From Eubacteriaceae bacterium UBA6119 (GTDB lineage: Bacteria > Bacillota > Clostridia > Eubacteriales > UBA1433), in assembly GCA_002423395.1 (NCBI GenBank), contig DIVZ01000002.1, positions 20,013 to 84,012 on the forward strand: a stretch of DNA of 64,000 bases, given 5' to 3'. The notes under the pieces are model-generated. The model made no database searches, was not told the origin of the DNA, and was given only the letters and a program-made list of their open reading frames with translations. The translations under genes were made by a program, and so were the position numbers. Shown here one piece after another: positions 48,101 through 53,502 of this stretch. Every line of letters starts with the position of its first letter. Position 1 is the stretch's first letter.

Positions 48101-48155
48101 TTAAAACGCTTAGCGATACTGATACAGTAATTTTATATATTTTATTTACTTTCAT
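42114..48155 (-). CDS. Giant secreted repeat protein (GLUG, Ig-like, InlB B-repeat, LRR, Fn3)
   Basis: 2013 residues. A signal peptide ends at VRA-ES (cleavage after about residue 33). Domains in order: GLUG-type repeats at about 35-365 (patterns such as GGLVGYA, GGICGYS, AGGLIGNS); a Big_2 bacterial Ig-like domain at about 370-450; six InlB B-repeats at about 452-870 (GWYKDExxxxxWDFDxDK and YAKW patterns); a leucine-rich region at about 900-1090 with NNxLxxLNIS-like units; two further InlB repeats and a divergent one to about 1370; then seven fibronectin type III domains to the end, each with WNAVxGATGY and YYYKVRAY patterns. No LPxTG, SLH or choline-binding anchor is visible, so attachment may be non-covalent or the protein is released. 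This is the profile of a large adhesin; the ligand is unknown. The gene stands alone. Confidence 0.9.
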   Translation of the reverse strand: MKVNKIYKITVSVSLSVLMLLLSLSITSVFVRAESQYFSGEGTQASPYVISTKDDLITFANLINSGDGDYLGKYYLLNSNIDITSVSNWTPIGGSYSFNGTFDGGGHVIIGMNINVTVSSGNIGYIGLFGKCSGTIKNLGITQSKITAVCNSSTYTGGLVGYATNANLINCYSTADISATGNALTYSGGICGYSLSSNVLDCYNIGNIYGKEAGGLIGNSTDGTINRCYNAGNITASNYAGGLVGSGYANFNDCYNYGDIGSTSDTNYAGGIIGQSDANCLIQNCANTGEVKSSESCGAIIGWDTSSCNLVSCYYLDNNSKAVGSPALTGNTRTLAQMQEASTYSGYDFESVWIMPSYSSFPYLRSSLVHPSSVTIKGDETTVQTGQNIKLSASVLPQNATDKGVIWSSDNEDKASVDNNGCVTGLSKGTAVIRAKTKDGGYEDTFSVTVTDIKVTFDTKGGSAIDDFYCAYGLKVTKPADPAKDGCTFCGWYKENTYDTLWDFDNDIVTVPTTIYAKWSANTYNVIYNSRGGSEVNASTAVYDTLLNAPSVPAKTGYTFVAWYKDESLSQEWKFSSDKMPSNDIILYAKWGAELCTINFDTDGGSEINSVSAYYDDTVMRPSDPVKTGHTFAGWYKDENLVTEWDFDSDKIYNSSITIYAKYSVNTYTVHFISSGGSVVDDITEASFDSIIVKPSDPTMTEHAFLGWYKDEALTQAWNFDEDKIPDGDVTLWAKWKINSYTVTFNSSGGSDVSSIIADYNTCAAEPLAPVKSASIFAGWYKNASFIEPWIFDADKVTVNTTLYAKWVDRMCTVSFWSIGGTSVSNMSVVIDSKITQPVQPVKTGYIFIGWFKDYMLIDKWDFSSDIVKSNMSLYAGWIKAAYADYNLNDYLQIQRYLNLPSSVADISNGQCLSWLYDQSDPSTWPGITWSDGDDKRAIIIDWESCGLAGDLDLSGCDALVGVDCSANALQSVDISGCASIASLNCANNLITDLNTSNCGSLTSLNCGNNNLSELNISQNTALADLYCNNNVITALNINNNTALVNANLSQNKLKYINLSLNNSLESINLSDNMLTHIKLIVSSSVKDTYSYGNGYIYLNSDAYSADSYIYSHPYGGSSLYHWIDGTADKGNADSFLLSNIESASLTAQFNPVTVKFVTNGASQINDAIVNYDNTVSRPIDPVKEGSELLGWYKDYAFSQIWDFDNDKVSENITLYAKWSKNNVTFETNGANSIDNISGVVFGEKISEPVNVTKKYYTLNGWKYLDEDSVWQIWNFDTDTVCRDITLYADWSYTSCAISAEANNASYGTVTGSGLYEANSTVMLKAAPNAGYGFVCWMNGDKEVSADYIYIFSATGSRNLTAKFAPLTAPSITKLTADYSSITLNWNSAEGANGYEIYRAASSAGVYSKIYTTDSLSYTDTPLAIGKYYYYKIRAVCDAGNTVTYGPYCSVKYAKTALLTPAVTAASYNYNTVKVSWNAVNGATGYKVYRATSSKGRYSLIATTKYTYYKNTSLTTGRYYYYKVIAYKTNGRTTTYSAYSSIKYAKPIPSTPTTSSAASYSYNSIKVSWGAVSGASGYELYYSTSQNGTYKLLKATTGKYYVHGSLVTGKNYYYKVRAYRTVYRKKIYSAFATVTFTMPIPSKPLPAADNASYTSNIINWSAVSGASGYEIYQTNEAGTDEDLLSDTGAIRTYTHTALTTNQIYYYKVRAYRTMSGIKVYGSFSAVASSIPLPTSPTNIKATLNSYNSLNISWNAVDGATGYEISRSLYSTSGFAPINTTDSPSYTDNDLTTGKTYYYKVRAIIDGIPVVYGDYSTVAGLKVIPTTPIVTISADSYNSLNISWDEVAGATGYRIYRATSSKGTYALIKTITDGSNSYINTGLAAGNYYYYKVLAYRTEGTVTTYSAYSAVKYAKVIPAAPTGALSQSASSVSITITWNEVPGASGYTVYRLAANGTYPSIATVSGVKTVSYTNTSLVTGITYYYKVAAYRLVGTTKVYGGYSEIVSAAPADSL

Positions 48156-48418
48156 AAATTCTCCATTTGTAATTTACGTACAAAATTTTCTTAGAAAAAG
48201 AGAAATTATGACTTACACCTGACAATATTTTACAATTATTTCCCGATTATTTCAATATTTTTATTTGAATTAAGCGTTAAATACTTCAAAAATGCTTGCA
48301 TTTATAATATTACACATAAATTATTTGATAATATATTTGAAATTACCGATTATTTAAAGACCATTTCTGTTATAATATTTCATATATTAATTTTTCAACA
48401 ATGAAACGGAGGTATCTT

Positions 48419-49606
48419 ATGTCAAAAAAAATAACCGACAAGGTAACGTGGGTAGGTAAAATAGACTGGGAGCTTCGCTCTTTTCACGGCAACGAGCTTT
48501 CAACATGGAAAGGTTCGTCTTACAACTCGTATTTAATAAAAGATAAAAAAATTGCTTTAATAGACACTGTATGGCTTCCTTATGACGCCGAATTCTTACA
48601 AAATTTAAAAAAAGAAATAGATTTATCTCAAATTGATTATATAATCTCAAACCATGCGGAAGTGGATCATTCGGGAGCGCTTTCAGAGCTTTTAAGAGAA
48701 ATACCGGGCACACCCGTATACTGTACTGCAAACGGAGAGAAACATTTAAAGGCTCAGTATCATGAGGACTGGAATTTCATAACCGTAAAAACCGGCGATA
48801 CTCTGGATTTGGGTGAAAACAAACTCATCTTTATTGAAGCTCCCATGCTTCACTGGCCTGATACCATGTTCTGCTATTATACTGGCGAAAACATACTTTT
48901 TTCTAATGACGGTTTCGGACAGCATTACGCCACTGAGTCTTTATATAATAACAGCGTGGACAGCGAAGAAATGTATTTTGAAGCATTAAAATATTATGCC
49001 AATATACTCACCCCGTTTTCCGCGCAGGTTACAAAAAAGATAAATGAAATACTTGCGCTAAATCTTCCGCTTAATATGATTTGCCCCAGCCACGGCGTAA
49101 TATGGAAAGACAATCCGGCGCAGATAGTTACGCAGTATTTAAAATGGGCTGATAATTACAAAGAAAACCAAATTACTATCGTTTACGACAGCATGTGGAA
49201 CTCCACGAGAAAAATGGCGGAAGCAATTGCACAGGGTATAAGCGCGGTTGATAAAGAAGTTACCGTAAAACTGTTAAATTCGGGGAAAACCGATAAAAAC
49301 GATATCCTTGCAGAAGTGTTTCGCTCTAAAGCTGTGCTTGTAGGCTCTTCCACAATAAACAACGGATATCTCTACTCAATAGGCGGCATACTTGAAATGA
49401 TTAAAGGACTTAAAATGAAAGGTAAAACAGCCGCCGCGTTCGGCTCTTACGGATGGAGCGGCGAAGCAGTAAAACAAATAAGCGAGCACTTAAAAACTTG
49501 CGGTCTTAACGTAGTTGAAGAAGGATATAAAACCCTTTGGGTGCCTGACGCCTCGGCAAGTCAAGCTTGCGTTGAATACGGTAAGAAACTTGCCTCTTTA
49601 TTATAA
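48419..49606 (+). CDS. FprA-type diiron flavoprotein (oxygen/nitric oxide reductase)
   Basis: 395 residues from the ATG at 48419, with GGAGGT 6 nt upstream; a frame start at 48401 is less likely. The N-terminal metallo-beta-lactamase fold has the diiron motif HAEVDHSG near 79-86 and further His residues in EAPMLHWPDTM and CPSHGVIW. The C-terminal flavodoxin domain begins near 250 with IVYDSMWNSTRKMAEAI, which binds FMN. Such proteins reduce oxygen to water, or nitric oxide to nitrous oxide, with electrons from rubredoxin or reduced coenzymes, protecting strict anaerobes. It begins a stress region that continues with peroxiredoxin and rubredoxins on the opposite strand. Confidence 0.93.
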   Translation: MSKKITDKVTWVGKIDWELRSFHGNELSTWKGSSYNSYLIKDKKIALIDTVWLPYDAEFLQNLKKEIDLSQIDYIISNHAEVDHSGALSELLREIPGTPVYCTANGEKHLKAQYHEDWNFITVKTGDTLDLGENKLIFIEAPMLHWPDTMFCYYTGENILFSNDGFGQHYATESLYNNSVDSEEMYFEALKYYANILTPFSAQVTKKINEILALNLPLNMICPSHGVIWKDNPAQIVTQYLKWADNYKENQITIVYDSMWNSTRKMAEAIAQGISAVDKEVTVKLLNSGKTDKNDILAEVFRSKAVLVGSSTINNGYLYSIGGILEMIKGLKMKGKTAAAFGSYGWSGEAVKQISEHLKTCGLNVVEEGYKTLWVPDASASQACVEYGKKLASLL

Positions 49607-49618
49607 ACATTTAAAATA

Positions 49619-49643
49619 AAAAGGTGGATTATCCCGCCTTTTT
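49619..49643 (+). terminator. Intrinsic terminator after the FprA gene
   Basis: AAGGTGG and CCGCCTT pair over 7 bp (one G-U) with a short loop, followed by TTTATTTT. Confidence 0.75.
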
Positions 49644-49707
49644 ATTTTGCGTAATTTGCCTTTATTTATTTAAAACATCTTCCCTGTTTGTATATATTTA
49701 TCATAAT

Positions 49708-49735
49708 AAAGGGGCATTGCAAAAATGCCCCTTTT
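49708..49735 (-). terminator. Intrinsic terminator after peroxiredoxin gene
   Basis: AAAGGGGCATT and AATGCCCCTTT form a perfect 11-bp stem around 5-6 nt. It lies 25 bases past the stop on the minus strand; T runs on both sides could also serve the plus strand. Confidence 0.85.
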
Positions 49736-49759
49736 AAAATATTGTAATATAATTATTGT

Positions 49760-50431
49760 TTATTTTTCCTTTTTAAAGCATAAAAACCAGTCAAGACAAT
49801 ATTTTGAGTCGTCTTTTTCCGCTACTCTTGCCTCCGCGTCGCCGCAGGAAGCGGGTGCAGGAATTATTACGTCCTTGCCGGGTTCCCAATTCGCAGGCGT
49901 TGCGACTTTGTCTTTATCGGCTTTCTGCAGACCGAGTATTATACGTTTAATTTCTTTAAAATTTCTTCCCAGAGACAGCGGATAATATAATATCGTCCTT
50001 ATTTTACCTTGAGGATCAATGAAAAACACTGCTCTTACAGCTGCTGTTGTAGATTGCCCCGGCTGAATCATGCCGTATTTATTTGCTACATCCATTTTTA
50101 TATCGTCAATTAAGGGGAAAGTAACGTCAAGGTTTTCATGTCCGTTCCACTTAAGCTCTTTTATTTTTCTAAGCCACGCTATATGAGCATACAGCGAATC
50201 TACCGAAAGTCCGATAAGATAAGTGTTTAAAGCTTTGAATTCGTCTATCATGGACGCGAATGTCATAAATTCTGTCGTGCATACGGGAGTAAAGTCAGCA
50301 GGATGTGAAAACAATATTACCCATTTCCCGCTATAGTCTTCGGGAAAATTAATAACTCCCTGAGTTGTTACAGCCTTAAAAGCCGGAGCGTCTTCGCCCA
50401 GCATAGGCATTCTGCGAATTGTTTCTTCCAC
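49760..50431 (-). CDS. Peroxiredoxin (Prx6/archaeal-type)
   Basis: 223 residues. The peroxidatic Cys is in HPADFTPVCTTEF at about residues 43-55, with the conserved Thr and Pro before it and the distant catalytic Arg in TTAAVRAVFFIDP. The long C-terminal arm ends with a CGDA segment and then SKYCLDWFLC, giving extra Cys residues as in archaeal-type enzymes. It reduces hydrogen peroxide and organic peroxides. GGAGGG lies before the ATG. Two rubredoxin genes lie immediately upstream on the same strand and may supply electrons. Confidence 0.93.
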   Translation of the reverse strand: MEETIRRMPMLGEDAPAFKAVTTQGVINFPEDYSGKWVILFSHPADFTPVCTTEFMTFASMIDEFKALNTYLIGLSVDSLYAHIAWLRKIKELKWNGHENLDVTFPLIDDIKMDVANKYGMIQPGQSTTAAVRAVFFIDPQGKIRTILYYPLSLGRNFKEIKRIILGLQKADKDKVATPANWEPGKDVIIPAPASCGDAEARVAEKDDSKYCLDWFLCFKKEK

Positions 50432-50458
50432 TATAATAATCCCTCCTTAAATGAAATA

Positions 50459-50620
50459 CTATTTTTCCGGCTCAAACATATCTTTAGCCGCGCCGCATAA
50501 AGGGCACACCCAGCTATCAGGCAAAGCCTCAAATGCCGTTCCCGGTTTTATACCGTTGTCCGTATCTCCTTGCTCAGGATCATAAACATAACCGCACACT
50601 GTGCATACGTATTTTTGCAT
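50459..50620 (-). CDS. Rubredoxin 1
   Basis: 53 residues, too short for a usual ORF cut-off but unmistakable. The iron site is built from CTVCGYVYDP at 6-15 and CPLCG at 39-43, the standard CxxCG...CPxCG pair. GGAGG precedes the ATG by about 7 nt. Rubredoxin is a one-iron, one-electron carrier that feeds superoxide reductase, FprA-type proteins and peroxidases in anaerobes. It lies 27 bases before the peroxiredoxin gene and 39 bases after rubredoxin 2 in transcription order, so the three are likely one operon. Confidence 0.95.
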   Translation of the reverse strand: MQKYVCTVCGYVYDPEQGDTDNGIKPGTAFEALPDSWVCPLCGAAKDMFEPEK

Positions 50621-50659
50621 AAACAACCTCCTGATTTTAAGCGTGATATAGTTTAAATT

Positions 50660-50824
50660 CTATTTTTGTTCTTTAAATTTATCTTTGGCTGCGCCGCAGG
50701 CCGGGCATACCCAATTATCGGGCAGTTCGTTAAACGGGGACCTAACATTGCCCTCCGGATCAATTGCTGCGGGGTTGTAAACGTAACCGCAAACAGTACA
50801 TGTAAATTTACAATCTTTTTTCAT
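50660..50824 (-). CDS. Rubredoxin 2
   Basis: 54 residues with CTVCGYVYNP at 9-18 and CPACG at 40-44. An AAGGAG site lies about 6 nt before the ATG. It is similar to rubredoxin 1 but more basic and shortened in the middle loop, where acidic GDTDNGIKPG is replaced by IDPEGNVRSP. The difference suggests the two pair with different partners, which is inference. Located between the TM1266-family gene and rubredoxin 1 on the same strand. Confidence 0.95.
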   Translation of the reverse strand: MKKDCKFTCTVCGYVYNPAAIDPEGNVRSPFNELPDNWVCPACGAAKDKFKEQK

Positions 50825-50876
50825 ATTAACAAGTCTCCTTTCAAATTTAAAACTTTGTATTGTATTTTAAAAATAA

Positions 50877-50895
50877 GCGCCTGCAATGCAGGCGC
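50877..50895 (-). terminator. Intrinsic terminator after the TM1266-family gene
   Basis: GCGCCTGCA and TGCAGGCGC form a perfect inverted repeat with one central base, followed by TTATTTTTA on the minus strand. It would end the TM1266-family transcript before the rubredoxins. Confidence 0.8.
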
Positions 50896-50899
50896 AATA

Positions 50900-51148
50900 T
50901 TAAAATACCATTTTTTGAACAGTTACATCAAGTTTATTTAGCTTGTTTTCAAGCTCTGCGCCTTTTTCCTCGCAGCCGTCGGCCACTTCTAAAAGCACTA
51001 TACCGCTGGGACTGCATTTATCCTCGCCTGCTGTGTGAAGACCTATGCGTGTTGAGATATAACATCCATACTCGCTTAAAAGTTCCTGAAATTTAACTGA
51101 TGATTCAATTCTCTGTTTTAACATTACACCAAGTATTACTTTTGACAT
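50900..51148 (-). CDS. TM1266-family small protein (iron-only hydrogenase system regulator-like)
   Basis: 82 residues, with GGAGG about 6 nt before the ATG. The pattern GVMLKQRIESSVKFQELLSE, YISTRIGLHT and a C-terminal LNKLDVTVQKM fits the small ACT/NikR-C-like fold called TM1266 or putative iron-only hydrogenase system regulator. Those proteins usually lie near HydE/F/G or hydrogenase genes, none of which is in this window. Its role is not established. It has its own terminator and is divergent from the ilv-type leader at 51300. Confidence 0.78.
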   Translation of the reverse strand: MSKVILGVMLKQRIESSVKFQELLSEYGCYISTRIGLHTAGEDKCSPSGIVLLEVADGCEEKGAELENKLNKLDVTVQKMVF

Positions 51149-51242
51149 AAATACCTCCTTTTATTTAAATTTTTATATTTATTTGTCATATATTACCACA
51201 TAATGTTTTTTTTATCAATATTTGATAAATTTAAAATAATAC

Positions 51243-51271
51243 TTGACATTGCTATATATTTAGTATACTAT
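51243..51271 (+). promoter_or_regulatory. Promoter of the ilv-type leader
   Basis: A perfect TTGACA at 51243-51248 is followed after 17 bases by TACTAT at 51266-51271 (or after 15 by TATACT). The palindromic core TTAGTATACTA at 51260-51270 overlaps the -10 and recurs before ilvD copy 1. Transcription should begin near 51278. Confidence 0.75.
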
Positions 51272-51299
51272 AAAAAAAATTTAAATTTGGAGAAAACTC

Positions 51300-51416
51300 A
51301 TGGCAAATTATATTAACAATATAATTCTAGTCCTTATAGTAAACATTATCGTCATTATTCTAGTCGATAATGTATTTTTGCTTACAAAAAAAGTTTTTTC
51401 CGAACACAGACTATAA
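51300..51416 (+). CDS. Leader peptide rich in Ile, Leu and Val (ilv-type attenuator peptide)
   Basis: A 38-residue ORF with GGAG at 51289-51292, 7 nt before the ATG, right after a strong promoter. It holds 8 Ile, 6 Val and 6 Leu; from codon 8 to 28, 17 of 21 codons are Ile, Leu or Val, with only Asn, Asp, Asn and Phe between. The hydrophobic run has no Ala, Gly or Met, which is unusual for a plain membrane helix but matches known ilv leader peptides. The stop lies 24 bases before a perfect terminator stem. It is most likely a regulatory peptide whose translation senses charged branched-chain tRNAs. The alternative is a small one-TM membrane peptide. Confidence 0.75.
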   Translation: MANYINNIILVLIVNIIVIILVDNVFLLTKKVFSEHRL

Positions 51417-51484
51417 AAGATTAAAAAAACAAACATTAGGAAAGAACCTTTGGAGTAAGCAAAATCCAAAGGTTCTTTTTTATA
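51393..51484 (+). promoter_or_regulatory. Transcription attenuator with competing antiterminator
   Basis: Terminator: 51441-51454 pairs perfectly with 51465-51478 (14 bp, 10-nt loop) and is followed by a T-rich tract to about 51488. Antiterminator: GTTTTTTCC at 51393-51401 pairs over 9 bp (one G-U) with GGAAAGAAC at 51439-51447, using half of the terminator's left arm. A ribosome stalled within codons 8-28 would leave 51393-51401 free and favour antitermination; a ribosome reaching the stop at 51414 would cover it and favour termination. GGAGAAAAC at 51289-51297, overlapping the leader's ribosome site, can also pair with 51393-51401. Confidence 0.72.
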
Positions 51485-51504
51485 TTTTAGGAGGGTTATT
51501 TTAT

Positions 51505-52089
51505 ATGAAAGAATCAAATTCATCAGATGGAAATTACCAGTTTCGCGATTATACGCCGTTTGTAAAAGCCGCAATTCTTACAAATCTTTCGATGCGGCCA
51601 TTCATCTACCTTAGCAGCGGCGCGGCAAATCTAAATATTTATAACGAAATTATAACATTCGCGGAAAAAATTTCGGCGCCCATCGGCTCAGCTTTCACGT
51701 CAGCAAGCTCAGCCAATGTAAAACATTCTTTATATTTCGGCAATACCGGCATAAACGGCATGTTTGAAGCCAACAAAGCGCTTGCCGAATCCGATCTTAT
51801 CATCGCAGTAGGAGCATCTTCATGCGCGGACATTAAATACAATTATGAACTTTTGAAAAATAAAAAAATCATATGCATCAGCGAGCTTGAAAATAAAATA
51901 CAAAATGACTCAAAACCGTCATTAACGCTTAACGGCGATATCAAGCAAACACTATCGCTTTTAACGAGCATTACCCTCGGACATTACAGCACGAATAACT
52001 TATGGATACGCGACATCAAAAACAGCGCGCGAGTAAACTCTGCAAATAATGACGCCTTTGAGCTGCCCGCCGCCGCATACGCAAAATAA
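51505..52089 (+). CDS. Stand-alone central (TPP_enzyme_M-like) domain of acetolactate synthase
   Basis: 194 residues with AGGAGGG 10 nt before the ATG. Residues about 30-165 match the middle domain of acetolactate synthase large subunits: RPFIYLSSGAANL (compare RPVIYxGGG), FAEKISAPIGSAF, GNTGINGMFEANKAL, ESDLIIAVGAS and, at the end, ICISELENK and LNGDIKQTLSLL. The pyrimidine and diphosphate-binding thiamine domains are absent and there is no room for them on either side, so it cannot be an active synthase by itself. It starts right behind the attenuator and has its own terminator. It may be a remnant, or a domain reused as a regulator or partner. The frame is intact and not visibly decayed. 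Confidence 0.75.
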   Translation: MKESNSSDGNYQFRDYTPFVKAAILTNLSMRPFIYLSSGAANLNIYNEIITFAEKISAPIGSAFTSASSANVKHSLYFGNTGINGMFEANKALAESDLIIAVGASSCADIKYNYELLKNKKIICISELENKIQNDSKPSLTLNGDIKQTLSLLTSITLGHYSTNNLWIRDIKNSARVNSANNDAFELPAAAYAK

Positions 52090-52133
52090 ATGTACATAGC
52101 AATTATCAACTTTTTCATAATGCCTTCATATTT

Positions 52134-52159
52134 AAAAGAGAGATTAAATTCTCTTTTTT
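52134..52159 (+). terminator. Intrinsic terminator after the acetolactate-synthase-domain gene
   Basis: AAAAGAGA and TCTCTTTT form an 8-bp stem with an 8-nt loop and a following T run, 44 bases past the stop. Confidence 0.75.
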
Positions 52160-52176
52160 AATTGCTTTTTTTAGAA

Positions 52177-52205
52177 ATAAAGCCGCTTTATTAGCGGCTT
52201 TATTT
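52177..52205 (-). terminator. Intrinsic terminator after the lipoprotein gene
   Basis: AATAAAGCCGC and GCGGCTTTATT form a perfect 11-bp stem with a 7-nt loop, 12 bases past the stop of the minus-strand lipoprotein gene. Confidence 0.85.
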
Positions 52206-52216
52206 ATGACTTTATT

Positions 52217-53308
52217 TTATTTATATATATAATAATCAACGTTCTTTAAATACCGTTCGTAGTCATTGTCTTCTATTTTCTTCAGTCTGGAATCTTTGTA
52301 ATACTCATCATATAGCCCAGTCTCTGCACGGTATATTTCGCCTGTTTGGGTGTCATATAGTCTTTCATATCCCAAGTTAGCGTCGCTGCGTTTTTCGGAA
52401 AGCACATCATATGTAGTTTGTCTTGCTCTCCAAGCCGCGTTGTAGGAATCATACACGCCTTGCATCATTCTTCCTTGAGCCAGTATAGCTTCCGTTTGTT
52501 CCTGCACATGCTTAACCGCCTGATTTACATATTCTTGCGTAAACGAAAAACTTGATAATGATTTTATTAAAGTATCCTGAAGGTTTGAAAACTCGCCGGC
52601 TTCAGCCGATATTCCCATTATGTTGTACGCGCAGTAAAATCCTAAATCTCTTCCCGTAGCTGGCGAAGGATAACTTATTTTATTGTTAATCTGCGCTGCG
52701 AACAAACCTTCGCAGGCTACCTTGTTTGCCGAAGTAAAAGCTGCTCGTATTATTGAATTGTCCAAACAATTAGGTATTTTTTGCGTTTCGCTGTTGAATT
52801 TTTCATATATTTTTATGTTATTCAATTTTGCGAAATTATGGCTTATTCCGTATTTTTTAGCGTATGACGTATAATCATTGAAAATTGAAAAGAAATAGTC
52901 TGTTGTTGTTTTGTTCAAAACAAGCGCATCAGCCATTGTATGGTAACCGTAAGCGTCATATTGTCCTACCAAATTCGCCATGCCGCGGTATTCGTTTTTT
53001 GCTCCCGAACTTTTTAAGAACGGTTCCATTTTGCAATAGAAAAATATCTGGCGTTCAGGATGAGCAGGGTCGTATGCCCTGAAACCGAAAGTTGTGTACT
53101 GCCCTACTGTTTCTATAGTCCACCCTTTCGGAAGTTCAATCGTATAAACGCTGTTTGACTGTTTTTCCAAAGTTAGAGTTTCTGCTTGGTGTTTCGAAAT
53201 CTGTGTGCCCTCTACAGCTTTTATTATGTTTGCGTTACATCCTGAAAACATAGCTAACAAAAGAATGCAAAGTAACATAAAAGTACTGTAACGTAATTGT
53301 TTGGTCAT
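52217..53308 (-). CDS. Hypothetical lipoprotein
   Basis: 363 residues. A lipoprotein signal peptide ends in the lipobox MFSGC, with lipidated Cys near residue 24, so the protein is on the outer face of the membrane. I do not recognise the remainder. An early beta-rich part has YTIELPKGWTIE, a pattern seen in PsbP/DUF-type stress-response lipoproteins, and the C-terminal 110 residues are helical and rich in Tyr, Asp, Lys and Gln. GGGAGAAAAGAG precedes the ATG. It is a single-gene unit with its own terminator, next to the divergent splB gene. Confidence 0.75.
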   Translation of the reverse strand: MTKQLRYSTFMLLCILLLAMFSGCNANIIKAVEGTQISKHQAETLTLEKQSNSVYTIELPKGWTIETVGQYTTFGFRAYDPAHPERQIFFYCKMEPFLKSSGAKNEYRGMANLVGQYDAYGYHTMADALVLNKTTTDYFFSIFNDYTSYAKKYGISHNFAKLNNIKIYEKFNSETQKIPNCLDNSIIRAAFTSANKVACEGLFAAQINNKISYPSPATGRDLGFYCAYNIMGISAEAGEFSNLQDTLIKSLSSFSFTQEYVNQAVKHVQEQTEAILAQGRMMQGVYDSYNAAWRARQTTYDVLSEKRSDANLGYERLYDTQTGEIYRAETGLYDEYYKDSRLKKIEDNDYERYLKNVDYYIYK

Positions 53309-53502
53309 CTCTTTTCTCCCTTTTAATAAATATAAATAATAAACAGCACGATTAAGAAATTAATATATTGCAAATAATATCATAAATAATACTTTTCGTA
53401 AAGTTTTGACAATTAAATGGTTTGCTTATAAGTTTAAAGATTAAAAAGCCAATGTTTATTTGTTTTACAAAACTAATGCTAATATAAAAAGAGGAGAATT
53501 TT

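Noticed and set aside
51370..51504. Extension of the acetolactate-synthase-domain gene upstream to 51370
   Set aside because: The extension would run through the leader ORF and the terminator hairpin, while AGGAGGG and ATG at 51505 give a proper start.
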